From Hermatobates lingyangjiaoensis (taxonomy: Eukaryota > Arthropoda > Insecta > Hemiptera > Hermatobatidae), in assembly GCA_026182355.1 (NCBI GenBank), contig JAPFBL010000599.1:186001-250000 (forward strand): a stretch of DNA of 64,000 bases. The letters are read 5' to 3'. A model generated the notes under the pieces. That model saw only the letters and a list, made by a program, of their open reading frames with translations, did no database searches and was not told the origin of the DNA. Below, piece after piece: positions 43,930-55,309 of this stretch. The translations under genes were made by a program, and so were the position numbers. Position 1 is the first letter of the stretch. Each line of letters begins with the position of its first letter.

Positions 43930-44215
43930 AAAACAAGGCTTTTTCAAACACTTAGTGTTCTTCTTCATTCAGTGTTCTTCACATCTCTACTCTTAAGAGT
44001 CAATCTACAATGAGTTAGGAAGTATTCCTTCTTCTAAGCCCTTTGACTCTTAAGAGTCCAGATGTAAAACTGAAGAAAAAAACTAAGTGTTCGAAATGCC
44101 TTGTTACTTTTCATATTAAACTTGTTTTTGTGTGAAAACAAAATTTTTGAAATTCCCAAATATGAGTAAATACTACACTATAATAGATTGCACAGGTAAT
44201 AATCATTCCGTTTTA
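43930..44215. mobile_element. HH-F palindrome
   Basis: Minus core at 43943-43985 (CTGA..GAAGAACACTAAGTGTTTG) and plus core at 44072-44112 (CTGAAGA, GTGTTCGAAA, CCTTGTTAC). TCTTAAGAGTC occurs as an inner inverted repeat. The right terminus (GAGTAAATACTACACTATAA, GATTGCACA) is shared with the other HH-F copies. Confidence 0.7.
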
Positions 44216-44439
44216 CTTTGCATACTATAGTTTAAAGAGTCATTCAAATAATTCTGAACGATTTCAACATCAGTATGCATAACGCAATATATTTAGCTTT
44301 TAAATACACTTTTACTAAATTTGTAGAATTAATAACACTCAGATATTTTTCTAAATATAATCTATAAATCAGACAGAAGTAGATATAATTTTGACTGAAA
44401 AGTTTAAGTAATTTATGTGAGAATTCAAAATAAATCCCC

Positions 44440-44640
44440 CCCCCTCATCACTAACTGACTCTTTCTTTCCTCCCCCCACTCCTTTCTCTCACTCCCATCT
44501 CGCCCCCTCACACATCTCTCTGTTCATTACCAATAGTTTATGAATATAGTTACATTTTCTACTATAACCTCTTTTCTACTATCTCTCTACAATCAATTTA
44601 TACTCTCTCTCTCTCTCTCTCTCTCTTCTCTATATAATAA
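44440..44640. repeat. Pyrimidine-rich segment and (TC)n
   Basis: C/T-rich from 44436, with (TC)n at about 44600-44632. Confidence 0.85.
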
Positions 44641-44644
44641 TATA

Positions 44645-44745
44645 TATAATAATATAAAAATTTAAAAAAAGAACACATAGAAAGGAAACCACTGAACTCA
44701 CTACTATATTTCGATGTCCTCGTCTTCAGGAAAAGAAGTGAATCG
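44645..44745 (-). mobile_element. HH-C-like hammerhead region downstream of Penelope ORF
   Basis: Minus strand: CACTTCTTTTCCTGAAGACG then AGGACATCGAAATATAGTAG. Core CTGAAGA, unpaired C, a hairpin GA..TC, GAAA, then ATATAGTAG. It lies about 230 bp 3' of the endonuclease-region fragment on the same strand, the expected place of the terminal repeat. Confidence 0.55.
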
Positions 44746-44970
44746 CTCCAAAGGCTGATAACGACTGACTTGGCTTCGAATGAAGCACTCAAACAGTGTA
44801 GCCAACTTTGGAGGAAAGGTAGAAGGGAAGAAAAGAAATAAAAGCCAAATAAAAATTAAAAAAAGAAAACATTTAACTAAAATAAAATTAAAAGCTGATA
44901 ACGACTTTAAAAAAAAAAAAAAAATCAACGATTGAGGTTAAGCCCAGGAGCCGATTTACCGCCCAGAAGA

Positions 44971-45540
44971 CTAATAAGTGCTTCTTCTGAAGCTCTCAAG
45001 TAACTTTCGAATAAGTTGATCAATTGCTTCGGACCTTACACGGAAACAGTCTTTAAAACTGAATCCGTGGAATGGCATGAGTAGCAACGGGAAGGTCACT
45101 GGTTGGCCAACGGATGACCTGTGATTATTCATACGCAGGCTTAGCTTGGTGGAGCCAAACCCCACTTAAAAAGAATCACACTGGGTGCAATCAAACGGTA
45201 AACGCATTACCAGAGGACAAGAGGTCTTGTGAGAGATAGGGTAGGTGCGTTTACTATGGAAGGAGGTAAAAGAAGGAACAGGATTGATGATAGGACAAGT
45301 TAGACATCCACGACGTCCGCATTGAACCATAACCAGCAGTTTTTGGAGGCTTAGGAGAAGAGATGTGAGAGAAGATAGATTGAAGATTAGCAGGTTTGCG
45401 ATAGGAATGGAAGGTGGCTCACTAAAGACTGAAGAATTACAGGTGGAAGAAGAAAGTATAGGGAAAAACTCCCTGACAACTGCACCCACCTATGAGCACC
45501 AGGAAAATAAGTGGTGATGAGGAAATTAGAGTCACTGCGA
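44971..45540 (-). pseudogene. Penelope-like element, C-terminal linker and GIY-YIG region
   Basis: Minus strand. Around 45300-45166 it reads CGRRGCLTCPIINPVPSF, then TYPISHKTSCPLV, then CTQCDSF, stop, and continues in frame as STKLSLRMNNHRS and EAIDQLIRKLLESF (44971-45165). The paired CxxC motifs followed by the LxxRMNNHRS stretch match the linker and GIY-YIG endonuclease of Penelope-like proteins. The GIY and YIG motifs themselves are not seen. An in-frame TAA at 45166 and a frame change near 45400 (a YRKPANLQS-like stretch in another frame) make it a dead copy. Confidence 0.7.
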
Positions 45541-45599
45541 TCCCTCCTAGGACCTGAATTATGATGAACGTCTGCAGGGACTATACGGTTGTTATATTA

Positions 45600-45840
45600 T
45601 ATATGTTATATATATTAGATATATATAATATATATATTATGTAATAATATATATATTATATGTTCTATATATATATACGTCTCCGTTCCTTCATTCTTTC
45701 TCCTTTTATTTTCTTTCTTTCTACTCTCCTGAAGACGACAAGACGCCGAAATTACAGAGATTCGTGTGTGTTCGTTCTTTTTCTTATGTTCTGTATCTGT
45801 AACTTTAATTATATATATATTATATATATATATATACATG
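45600..45840. mobile_element. TA-bounded hammerhead-like fragment
   Basis: TA tracts at 45600-45680 and 45810-45837. Between them ACTCTCCTGAAGACGACAAG then ACGCCGAAATTACAGAG (45722-45758): CTGAAGA and GAAA are present, hairpin partly paired. Not assigned to a family. Confidence 0.45.
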
Positions 45841-45844
45841 ATTG

Positions 45845-45985
45845 TTATACACGACTAAATATTGTCGGTCAATGATCTTCTTCTCCAACTTTTCAAGTTT
45901 GCGAAAAATTAATTTTTCGTTGTGAGAACAACGGTTCAGGGAATGAATTCTTCTTGTCGACGCGTTTCGACTGTCTGCTGCAGGC
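45845..45985 (-). pseudogene. Penelope-like ORF, N-terminal fragment
   Basis: Minus strand reads NEKLIFRKLEKLEKKIIDRQ then YLVVYNN and enters TA sequence at 45835. Upstream on the same strand is a degenerate hammerhead-like centre (GTCGAAACGCGTCGACAAG, 45948-45975) with ACGCGT stem III. Inverted partner of 46092-46177. Confidence 0.55.
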
Positions 45986-46091
45986 ATTTTCAAGACACAA
46001 AACAGGTGAGTTACGGGTCTCCTTATATAGCTGAGAGTCAAGGGGGTGAGCGCTGATTGTCACCCCCCCTGACTCTCGGTTTCTGTCTTAC

Positions 46092-46177
46092 GATGAGAAG
46101 AAGATCATCGACCGACAATATTCAGTCGTGTATAACCGATTATGTATAAAAGAAGGACTGCTACCGAAGTACACTTT
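46092..46177 (+). pseudogene. Penelope-like ORF, N-terminal fragment
   Basis: Reads EKKIIDRQYSVVYNRLCIKE then GLLPKYT, then TA-rich sequence. Conserved Cys and LLPKYT match the other fragments. It forms a fold-back with 45845-45985 around a C-rich centre (46064-46070). Confidence 0.6.
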
Positions 46178-46530
46178 AATATATTTATATATATATATAT
46201 ATATATATTGTTCCCCAAACATCCCTTTCTGGACATTAGTCCTTTCCTGTGCTTTCACCCTTTTAAAATACCACCCTTCCCCCCCCCACTCTTCTCAACC
46301 CCTCACCAGATGTTTTCTGCATCTAGTGTTCAGTTGGTTTTTGACTCTGACGAGGACACTCAAAAGCGTTTAGTTTTCCATTTTCTTTTTTAACTAGGTT
46401 TTGTCTGATTTTCTAGCTTATAATATCATATCATATCATATGCACTATACGATGCCATTTTCTCTTGATATCGTTATATGCATAATAGAAGCATTTTTTA
46501 TTATAAATCTTAATTTATAAAATAGGTAAA

Positions 46531-46665
46531 TTCTTACCTTACTACCATAACAAGTTACTATAATTATTTTAAGTTATGTTGCTGCCATAAGTTGTTACTT
46601 ATAGGTACTTTCAGGTAAGTATGTACCATACTTACAGTTACTTACTTACCACCTCACAAATAGAT
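46531..46665 (+). repeat. GTAC-rich repeat, single unit
   Basis: Matches the units at 49800-50240 (GGTACTTTCAGGTAAGTA, CATACTTACAGTTACTTAC). Confidence 0.75.
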
Positions 46666-46679
46666 GCACAATAATAATT

Positions 46680-48400
46680 GGTTTACGCCACTTCTAGTAA
46701 TATATTTCGATGTTGTACTTACCAGGCGAGAGGTTGTACGTTAACAAGGAAAGCCTGAATAGAGTGTAGTTTAGGAGCTTTGTTGATAAGCAACTTAGCA
46801 TACAGTGCTGTTTAATAACACGGCAATATTAGCTAATATCTTGAAGTGTGTATAAATAGAAAAGAAACTGTGATTGTGACACGCAAACACCACCTGGATT
46901 ATAGTAATTATATGATTAGGTCTTGTGATAACACCGTAACAGTGGTCCTTTCGTTAAAGCTTAAATACGGAATTAAAAAAGAGAAATTCCAAAGAATTAT
47001 AGTATATTCCAAAAAAATATATTCTCTATGTACGTTACGTATTGTTTAAAACCGAGTTGTTGTTATCGTTTTACAAAAAGAGGTTTTGATAAGGTTTTGA
47101 TCTTGATGAGGTTTTGATTTTGATAAGGTTTTGATTTTGATGAGGTTTTGAGTCATACCTCATCATACGAAATTAATTCGTTAGTAAGCAGTTTCGTGAT
47201 TTTGTCGTAAAATGAATCGCTAACAAGATGTAACTAGGCTAATACGTTCCAAACCTAACCTCAAAATACGCTTTATAAATCAAAATAACTAATACATGCA
47301 ACAATCAATATAATAAGACGATTTGAATACAACACGTAGAAAAAAACACTCAATTCACTTCGATATTTCGACTAAGTCATCATCAAAAGAAGGGGAAGAA
47401 GAAGAAGATGATGAGTTGTACTTGGCCAGCAAATAGCAACTCATTCAATATAATAATTGTTATACATATTATAATTGTAATAAGCATAGTGATAAATTAT
47501 AAATTAGTAATAGCTAATAAGATGTAAAGTTATTTAACTATAGGTTTGAGCGATTGGTTCAGTGAACGGGAGGATATGTGAACAGAAGACAACACAAAGT
47601 TTCCTAACCGCAAAACATACACACATGTACTGTACGAAGAAACACTCACAACTTACTATAAACTTTAATTATAATTACGAAGTGCATACAATTTTTTTTT
47701 TTAACTTGTTAGAACTTTTTTTCATCTTCATAACTTTTTCACTTGTTTTTAATTTTATATTTTTATATTTTTTTTTTTGCTTTTATTTGTAAGTTGTTTT
47801 AACTGCTATCGTTTGAGATAACTTCCTCTTTTGTCGGAAGGAATTCCCTGATCATACTGGTGGGTAGAGGTTGACAAATGCGATAACAATTAGAAAGAGC
47901 CACTCTGAAACAAGATAAAACAAAGCTATTTGTATTATAAAAAAAATCGACCCGAGTTAATAGGAAAATGCCAAGAGAAAAAACACTTTATATTAGAGTT
48001 TGTTTACATCTAATAGCTGAAGAAACCATATAATATAAAAACCATTAATAATAAATCATAATTATTTAAAATAAAGGTTTAAGAAAGCTAAATAAAACTA
48101 TGTAAACAAAACAGAGAAGGATTAGCAATACAGCTGGAATTTAAAGTCAGGCTTGCCACCCTAACTCTTCCCAATCTCATTCTTAATATCCCTTCAACAT
48201 ACTCGTAGTAATTAGGTTGGATAACCTGAATTGTATCCCTTTCATTTCTTTATTTCAGTGAGGTAGATTTGCTCCTAGTTTTAGTTTCATTCCTTAATTC
48301 TTCTTTTTATATATTGTTAATCTAATATTTTGTTTACTTATTTCTTTATTTTCAATTCGTTTTTTAAACAAACGTTTAATTGTCTTTTAATTTTTGTTGT
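46680..48400. other. No gene seen
   Basis: AT-rich. Includes a small tandem GAGGTTTTGATTTTGATAAG repeat (47085-47150) and an HH-C-like minus core at 47355-47400 (CACTTCGATATTTCGACTAA). No gene is recognised. Confidence 0.45.
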
Positions 48401-48424
48401 TATATATTTTCTGTTCGAGTCTGT

Positions 48425-48555
48425 GTATATATACAATATATATATATATTATATATATATATGATCAAACCACAATAAGAAATGGGAAAACAAGACTAAG
48501 ATCTTTCAACCGTAACAAGCGGTCTTCGTCAGAGTCAAAAACCCAAAAACACTTA
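48425..48555 (-). mobile_element. HH-A module, single orientation
   Basis: Minus core at 48494-48536 between (TA)n 48425-48465 and a short TA tract at 48554. No inverted partner. Confidence 0.75.
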
Positions 48556-48559
48556 TATA

Positions 48560-48757
48560 TATAGTTCAATATAGACAAAGAAGAAGAAGGGTCTCCAACC
48601 GTCTCTGAACCAGTGCGCTTGGTTTCCCTCTCTTATCTCTCCTGAAGACAGTTCAAACCGAAAATTAGAGACTGTAAGTGTGTTCTTTTGATTTCTCTAT
48701 GTTTCTTTGTCTATATTGAACTATTTTTGTCCGTTTTGGATCGTATTTCCAACGAAA
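48560..48757 (+). mobile_element. HH-B palindrome, left arm truncated
   Basis: Left keeps only the terminus GTTCAATATAGACAAAGAAG. Right arm complete, core 48638-48671 (CTGAAGACAGTTCAAACCG), tail TGTCCGTTTTGGATCG, then (TA)n. Confidence 0.75.
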
Positions 48758-49125
48758 AAGTATATATATATATTATATATATATATATATATAAATGATC
48801 AAACCACAATATGAAATAAAGAAAAAAAGACTAAGATCTTTCAACCGTAACAACCGGTCTTCGTCAGAGGCAAAAAAACCGCAGAGAGTTGAATTCTTCT
48901 CTAAGAGATTTGGAAAATGTATCCAAGAAATTGATTAAGAAAAAATTTGGTAGAAAATAAAACCCAGCTCGAAGACCGCTGAGTTTCTGAAAATCAAATG
49001 GAACAACTGACGAAGACCACTTGTTACGGTTGAAAGATCTTAATCTGTTTTTCCCATTTCATATTGTGCTTTGATCATTTATCGTTATTTCACGTATTTA
49101 TGTGAAATCTTGTATATATATATAC
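48757..49125. mobile_element. HH-A palindrome with internal Penelope-like insert
   Basis: Minus core at about 48828-48870 and plus core at 49010-49050, separated by about 140 bp that includes a Penelope-like ORF fragment (48880-48962). TA tracts on both outer sides. Confidence 0.6.
48880..48962 (+). pseudogene. Penelope-like ORF fragment
   Basis: Reads RELNSSLRDLENVSKKLIKK then KFGRK and a stop. The SLRDLENVSKKLIKKK segment matches the LRDLEKKSRKLIKTK segment at 9583. It is the only such fragment seen lying between HH-A arms. Confidence 0.45.
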
Positions 49126-49799
49126 TTATTTGGTGTTTTTTGAATGCAAAGTCTTTGTCCTCAAAAAACTTACCAAATACTGTGTGTTAAATGAAGAGAT
49201 ACAAAAAAATAGATTATAATATTATAAATATTCTCTAAATAATTGATAAAAGTATGGACCGTGAAGTAAAAACGAAATAAAAGTTTATCAGGACTCGGTC
49301 AGTTCTTCAAGTTCAAATTAAACTCTGATTCCTCATTTTAAATCTTTTTAATGAAAAGTTTAAAATTTTTAAAAAAAAAACTGTAAAATTGATAATATTA
49401 CAAAAAAAAAAAAAATTTATGGATTTAGCCAATTCTATTTGATTCACTGGGAACTTTTCAATCAAAGTATTTTATTTTAAATAAATATTTTAAAAAAAAA
49501 ACCTTTTGGATTTCACCAACACTCAGGTTTGATTTAACCTCTTACCTTCTCAACCACCTTATTCCATATTTTAAGCCCTGCAGTATAACGACTCGATTTA
49601 GAAGTGGTCTATTCTACCCCTCTCCCTCGATTTTTTTTTAAGGATTAAAAATTTAATTTAGATAAGGAGTTGGGACTACCCCATTCCCCAATTTATTTCT
49701 TGGGATAATAAAATAACTTTAAATTTAAATAAAGAAAATAAATTTTTTTATCTTTAAAATTTATTTTAAAAATCTTAAGTTATATAATAGGTAATGTTT

Positions 49800-50240
49800 C
49801 TTACCTTACTACCATGACTTGTTATTTACGGTACTTATAGGTACTTTCAGGTAAGTAGGTACCATACTTACAGTTACTTACTTACCTCACAACAAGTACC
49901 ATAAGGTACCCAAGTACCTCACAAGTACCATATCCCACAAGTTGTTATTAGGGTACTTGTAGGTACTTTCAGGTAAGTAAGTACCATACTTACAGTTACT
50001 TACTTACTTACCTCACGACAAGTACCTCACAAGTACCATACCCTACAAGTTGTTATTATAGTACTTGTAGGTACTTTCAAGTAAGTAAGTACCATACTTA
50101 CAGTTACTTACTTACCTCACGACAAGTACCATGAGTTACCCAAGTACCTCACAAGTACCATACCCCTTAAGTTGTTACTTACGGTACTTGTAGGTACTTT
50201 CAGGTAAGTAAGTACGTACTATACTTACCTCCCCACAGAC
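49800..50240 (+). repeat. GTAC-rich tandem repeat, about 110-122 bp
   Basis: Four units with GGTACTT at 49831, 49953, 50061 and 50184. Each is itself an imperfect palindrome (CAAGTACC...GGTACTTG; CATACTTACAGTTACTTAC). Confidence 0.85.
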
Positions 50241-51109
50241 AGAGGCACAATAATTCAACAGTCCAAATTATAGTAAAAGAGTGTCAGAGTTAAAGTAAAT
50301 TAAACCGTATTGCGTATATATAATGAAGGTAAACAGGTAGTTCTAAGTGAATATAAATTGACCATAACGTCATATACAGGACATAGAACATGAAGCCAGT
50401 CGAAAATGTACTAAAAAAGTTTCAGAATTATTTTTAATTTAACAAGATCGTTATTGATACGATATATTAACAAGTTTTATCAATTATATTTTGCAGACTG
50501 TCAGCTATAGACGTTAATAATAGTTTATTCAAAGTAGACTCAGTATTAACCAGATCAATAAAATAATTCCGAGGGTTTATATCATCTGACAGCTAAGAGT
50601 TTTCTCATTTGTTTCTGACTTTCTCTGTTTATTCTTTCATCGGAAATTTCTTTATTTTCCAGTTTGTTTTTATTTTTTTTTTTGTAATTTAAAATACATG
50701 TTGAACTTCTTCCTTAGTTCTACAGTGTATCCCCGCGTTATCAAACATACAACCCTTGTAATTCAAATGTTACTTTGACATTGATAAATTATTTGGCTTG
50801 AAAGATCTTTGCATCTTACTATGAAGGTATTATAATACTTTAGGCTAATGGGTAGATCAGTACCCATCAGGCTATGCATTTCTTCTCTTCATGGCGACGG
50901 ATGTCGAAATAGCGATGTGAAGTTTGTCTGTAGCTGTGTACTTCTTTTTATGTCATGGTGTTTGTTAATAGTCTGATAAGATCATCTATCTATTTGATTT
51001 AATGTCTATATATATTACGATGTTCTGGAGGTATTGCCATATATAATGGGCCAGAGACATGTCAACGTAACAAACAAAACTATTAAGAAAGCATGTGTAA
51101 AACAACGAC

Positions 51110-51185
51110 TTTAATAAATACTCACATGTTCAAGAACAGACAAGCTTTCGACCATCATAGGTCATCTTCGAGTCTTATACTTTGT
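51110..51185 (-). mobile_element. HH-E module
   Basis: Minus strand: AGAC (stem I), TCGAAGA core (C3 and U4 altered), T, hairpin GACC/GGTC, GAAA, AGCT, U17, GTCT (51138-51175). Stem I is 4 bp perfect. A long 3' flank runs to ACACATGCTTTC. Confidence 0.5.
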
Positions 51186-51427
51186 CAAAATCCTATTAAG
51201 TGAATATAACAATTCTCAAATGAAAAAGGAAAAAACTGAACATAACTATTTTAACCTGCTATAGCAGGTTATAGCAGGGTTGTGACAACGTTCAGGTTAG
51301 ACCCTCAATTGTTGCAAACACTACTAGATTCTGGCTTTCTAACAAGTTTGAAACCATTATAGAAAGTGGTGCTACTTGGAATAATATTAAGGTCATAATT
51401 TTGGATGTTGAGGGTTGGATTAGTATC

Positions 51428-51480
51428 TTTGATATTGTATATATAATTATATATATATATATATATATATATAGTATATA
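51428..51480. repeat. (TA)n tract
   Basis: Border between an inverted ATTACCTCCAGAACATCG/CGATGTTCTGGAGGTAT pair (51019-51035 and 51484-51500). Confidence 0.85.
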
Positions 51481-51483
51481 AAA

Positions 51484-51610
51484 TTACCTCCAGAACATCG
51501 TAAGATAATAAGGAAAATCGAGGCTGTCAGCGAAAAGGTCGTAAATGCAGAAGCTGCTGCACATTTTAATTCCATTTGTTTACAAGAAGATCTGCTGCCC
51601 ACTTATATGA
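51484..51610 (+). pseudogene. Penelope-like ORF, N-terminal fragment
   Basis: Reads LPPEHRKIIRKIEAVSEKVV then NAEAAAHFNSICLQEDLLPT and YMN, and enters (TA)n. Closely related to 6671-6828. An inverted piece of its 5' end lies at 51019-51035, suggesting a fold-back. Confidence 0.65.
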
Positions 51611-51639
51611 ATATATATTATATATATATATAATATATA

Positions 51640-51769
51640 ACAGTTCAAAATTGAAGATAGCTAGCACAGAAAGTAAAAGAAACATACTTACAGACTCAAA
51701 TTTTTGGGTAATCCGTCTTCAGGAGAAAAGAGAAAGGGAGACCAAGCACGTTGTAAACGCAACGGATAG

Positions 51770-51800
<31 letters not shown>
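51640..51800 (-). mobile_element. HH-H module, single orientation
   Basis: AATTGAAGATAGCTAGCAC terminus, minus core at 51687-51722 with AATTTTTGGGTAATCCGTC, TCTTCAG. GAAA is altered (CAAAAA). Ends at (TA)n 51770-51800. Confidence 0.6.
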
Positions 51801-51803
<3 letters not shown>

Positions 51804-52080
51804 TTCACACAGGAAAGAGAAAAACAAATAAAGACACACACAAAAGAATCACAACGATATTTGGACAGTCATCGTCATCGGGCAGAAGCAGTCCCTTTGA
51901 GTAGCTGAAGCTAACTCATATATATACATTAAGACATAAGAAGAAACATTGAAAGTCACTACAGAACTCACTTCGATATTTCGACATCCGTCTTCATCAG
52001 GAAGAAATACGAAGTATTTCGTATATAACTTCGAACTGGCGTTGAGAAGCAAACCGTTATATATATATATATATATATCC
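51800..52080 (-). mobile_element. Two HH-C modules in tandem
   Basis: First at 51805-51905 (degenerate: ATATTTGGACAGTCATCG), then the better copy at 51930-52055. Both are in minus orientation. (TA)n closes the array at 52056-52080. Confidence 0.65.
51971..52004 (-). ncRNA. Hammerhead ribozyme motif, family HH-C (best core)
   Basis: Minus strand: stem I CTTC (52001-52004) with GAAG (51971-51974), canonical CTGATGA (51994-52000), unpaired A, hairpin GAC/GTC with loop GGAT, GAAA, palindromic stem III ATAT and C17. The preferred C at the cleavage position makes this one of the better candidates. Confidence 0.6.
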
Positions 52081-52344
52081 TGCTAATAGGATTTAACTGG
52101 AAAAGGACATGTGACATGTTAGATAAAATCAATAAAATTAATTATTATCCAAGATATAACTATTTGATAACATTTCAGTGATATATACATGTCACTTGGC
52201 CTGCTTCTTTTCCACTTGAATCCTGTTAGGAAGTTAGTTCGTAGTATCGAATCTCTCAGTCTTAAGATCGTAAATGTCTTACTATGGTTTCGACATTGAT
52301 TTTTAATTCACGTTATTATTGTGAAGTCTTGTAAATCATACAGA

Positions 52345-52700
52345 CCATATGTTAAACAAGATTTCCAATAAACATGTGAAATAGCCATCAATGTTCAAAC
52401 CACAATAAGAAATGAAAAAAAAAAAAAACTAAGATCTTTCAACCGTAACAAGCGGTCTTCCCCAGAGTCAAGGGTAAATAAAGCTCAATGTACATCAAGA
52501 AATGTATAAAAACACACACTTTGAGTCTCTAATATTTTTTTTGAACCATCTTAAGAAAAGATAAAAGATGGGAGCTAAGCACGCTGGTACTGGTCTCTGT
52601 ACCAGTGCGCTTGGTTTCCCTCTCTTTTCTCTCCTGAAGACGATCCAAACCAAAAATTTGAGACTGTAAGTGTTTGTTTTTAATTGCTATATGTTTCTCT
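52345..52700. mobile_element. HH-A and HH-B modules fused
   Basis: Decayed minus HH-A (52375-52472), followed directly by an HH-B palindrome (52485-52700) with cores CTTAAGAAAAG on the left and CTGAAGACGATCC on the right. Ends at (TA)n 52705. Confidence 0.6.
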
Positions 52701-52711
52701 ATCCACAACGT

Positions 52712-52743
<32 letters not shown>

Positions 52744-53150
52744 TAATATATAAATATATATATAACTTAAAAACTGTGACACATTGAAAGAAACGTAACT
52801 ATATTTCACTGTTATGGTGGTCGTTCTCAGGAGAAAAAGTGAATTGACGGAGAGACGAGAGTCTATATTAAAATTGTTAGGTATTTCATATGATTGAATT
52901 AAATATCAGTAAGCAGACTAAGTGCTTTATACCGGTTAATGCTTTGTCTGCAATACTCCGAGTTCTTCGTGTAAACCAGTTTCACTCTGAGTGTCTTTTA
53001 AAGTGAAACTAAGTTGTGATACATATTTACATAGCTATGATTTAGTTTACAGTTTGAAATAATTAGATGCGGTTTATGTCACAAATTCTGCTTTTTTAAC
53101 GAGTTTCATTCTATTTCGGATATTACAGTCAACTTCTCATTTCCGTAGGT

Positions 53151-53864
<714 letters not shown>

Positions 53865-54379
53865 CTGTAGGTAATTGTTTTGATTTTAACAAAATATTAA
53901 AAACAATTGTATCATTCGAAAAATTGTTTCTGTTTCTAGTTAAAACTTAAAACAAAGATTTATGTAAATAGGTTTGTTTTGATTGATTTAAACAAGTTAA
54001 CCAGCAGTAGTGTTTGGTTCGTAGATTAGTTCCCGAGACAGTCGCTAGAGGTCGCGACAGGCTTCCCATGATTCCGTGAGTCCCCCAATGTGTTTGCTTC
54101 ACTTCCAGCGAAAACCAACAGAACTCTAGTTTCTTTTAAACAGGCCTGTTGTTTACAAAAACGATTTTTTTTTATGAAGTATTCTTTTTTAAGTTTATTT
54201 CGCTTTCCATATATTCAAATCAATGTTTTTAATACTAACAGTAAATGGTAAAATAAAAAAATTTTTTTTTTACTATTCTTATTGAAATTGAATGCCTTTC
54301 GGGTCACACAAAGGTCAAAAATGATACTCAGCTTTGATTGGCTACAATGTATGGAGACACATTTAAACTAATTACCAGT

Positions 54380-54570
54380 GGTACCAACTATCTTTGATGT
54401 CACCCATCCAAGTACTAACCACGCCCAAAATATCCTAAAACTACAGAAAACACTATAATCAACTGTTTTTATAGCTATATAAGGTTTTTAGAAAAAAAAT
54501 ATTTTGTAGGATTCATCAAATTTACTAGGGTTTATAAAGCTACACTGTTATGGCAGTATTCTTTATTTTT
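54380..54570 (+). repeat. Dispersed repeat, copy 1 (empty site)
   Basis: TTTGATGTCACCCATCCAA to CTGTTATGGCAGTATTC. It matches 55310-55460 plus 55676-55700 and has no HH-A insert. Confidence 0.7.
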
Positions 54571-54895
54571 CAACCATATTGACTCCTCTCAGGATAAGCA
54601 AGGGGTACAAAATGATGACCAGTTTTGAGTAAAAGTTTTCTTTCATTTTAAGCTTTAAATATTTTTTAAGTCAATATTTTTAATACTAACAAAAAAAAAT
54701 ATTGTTTATTTATTAGCCTTATGAAGGATGAAGGGCTTTCGGTTGAAGATGATGCTCAGTATTGATTCGGAACCCATTTAAACAATGAAGAAGGGATACG
54801 AGAGTTTTAGCTGGTGGGGAATCATTTTCATAATCGCGTGAAGACAAAATGAAAGCTGAGTCATAGTAAAAAAAATGTCGGATTAACAGTCTATC

Positions 54896-55171
54896 ACTTG
54901 TGTAATGATCAAACCACAATAAGAAATGGGAAACAAGACTAGATCTTTAACCGTAACAAGCGGTCTTCGTCAGAGTCAAAAACCCACTGAACACTAATGC
55001 AGAAAACATCTGGTGAGGTTGAGAAGAGTGGGGGGAGAGTGGATTTTGACTCTGACGAAGACCGCTTGTTACGGTTAAAGATCTTATCTTGTTCCCATTT
55101 CTTATAGTGATTTGATCATTGATTGTTATTTCACGTGTTTATGTGAAAGCTTTTTATTTACTTGTGTAATG
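54896..55171. mobile_element. HH-A palindrome with 12-bp target duplication
   Basis: ACTTGTGTAATG occurs at 54896-54907 and 55160-55171, immediately outside the HH-A termini (TGATCAAACC left, GTGAAAGCTTTTT right). Cores at 54937-54977 (-) and 55042-55080 (+), both with small deletions. The host is the terminal part of an HH-F repeat (compare 57780-57800). Confidence 0.8.
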
Positions 55172-55309
55172 TGTTACAGTGTGGTATTTACTAATGACTG
55201 CGAATTTCACAAAAAAAAATAATACGCCTCCATACAAAAGAGCATTATGTTAAAAACTATCAACGCATTTCCAACACTTAGTGTACTTCTTCAAGAACAA
55301 ATAATGCCA

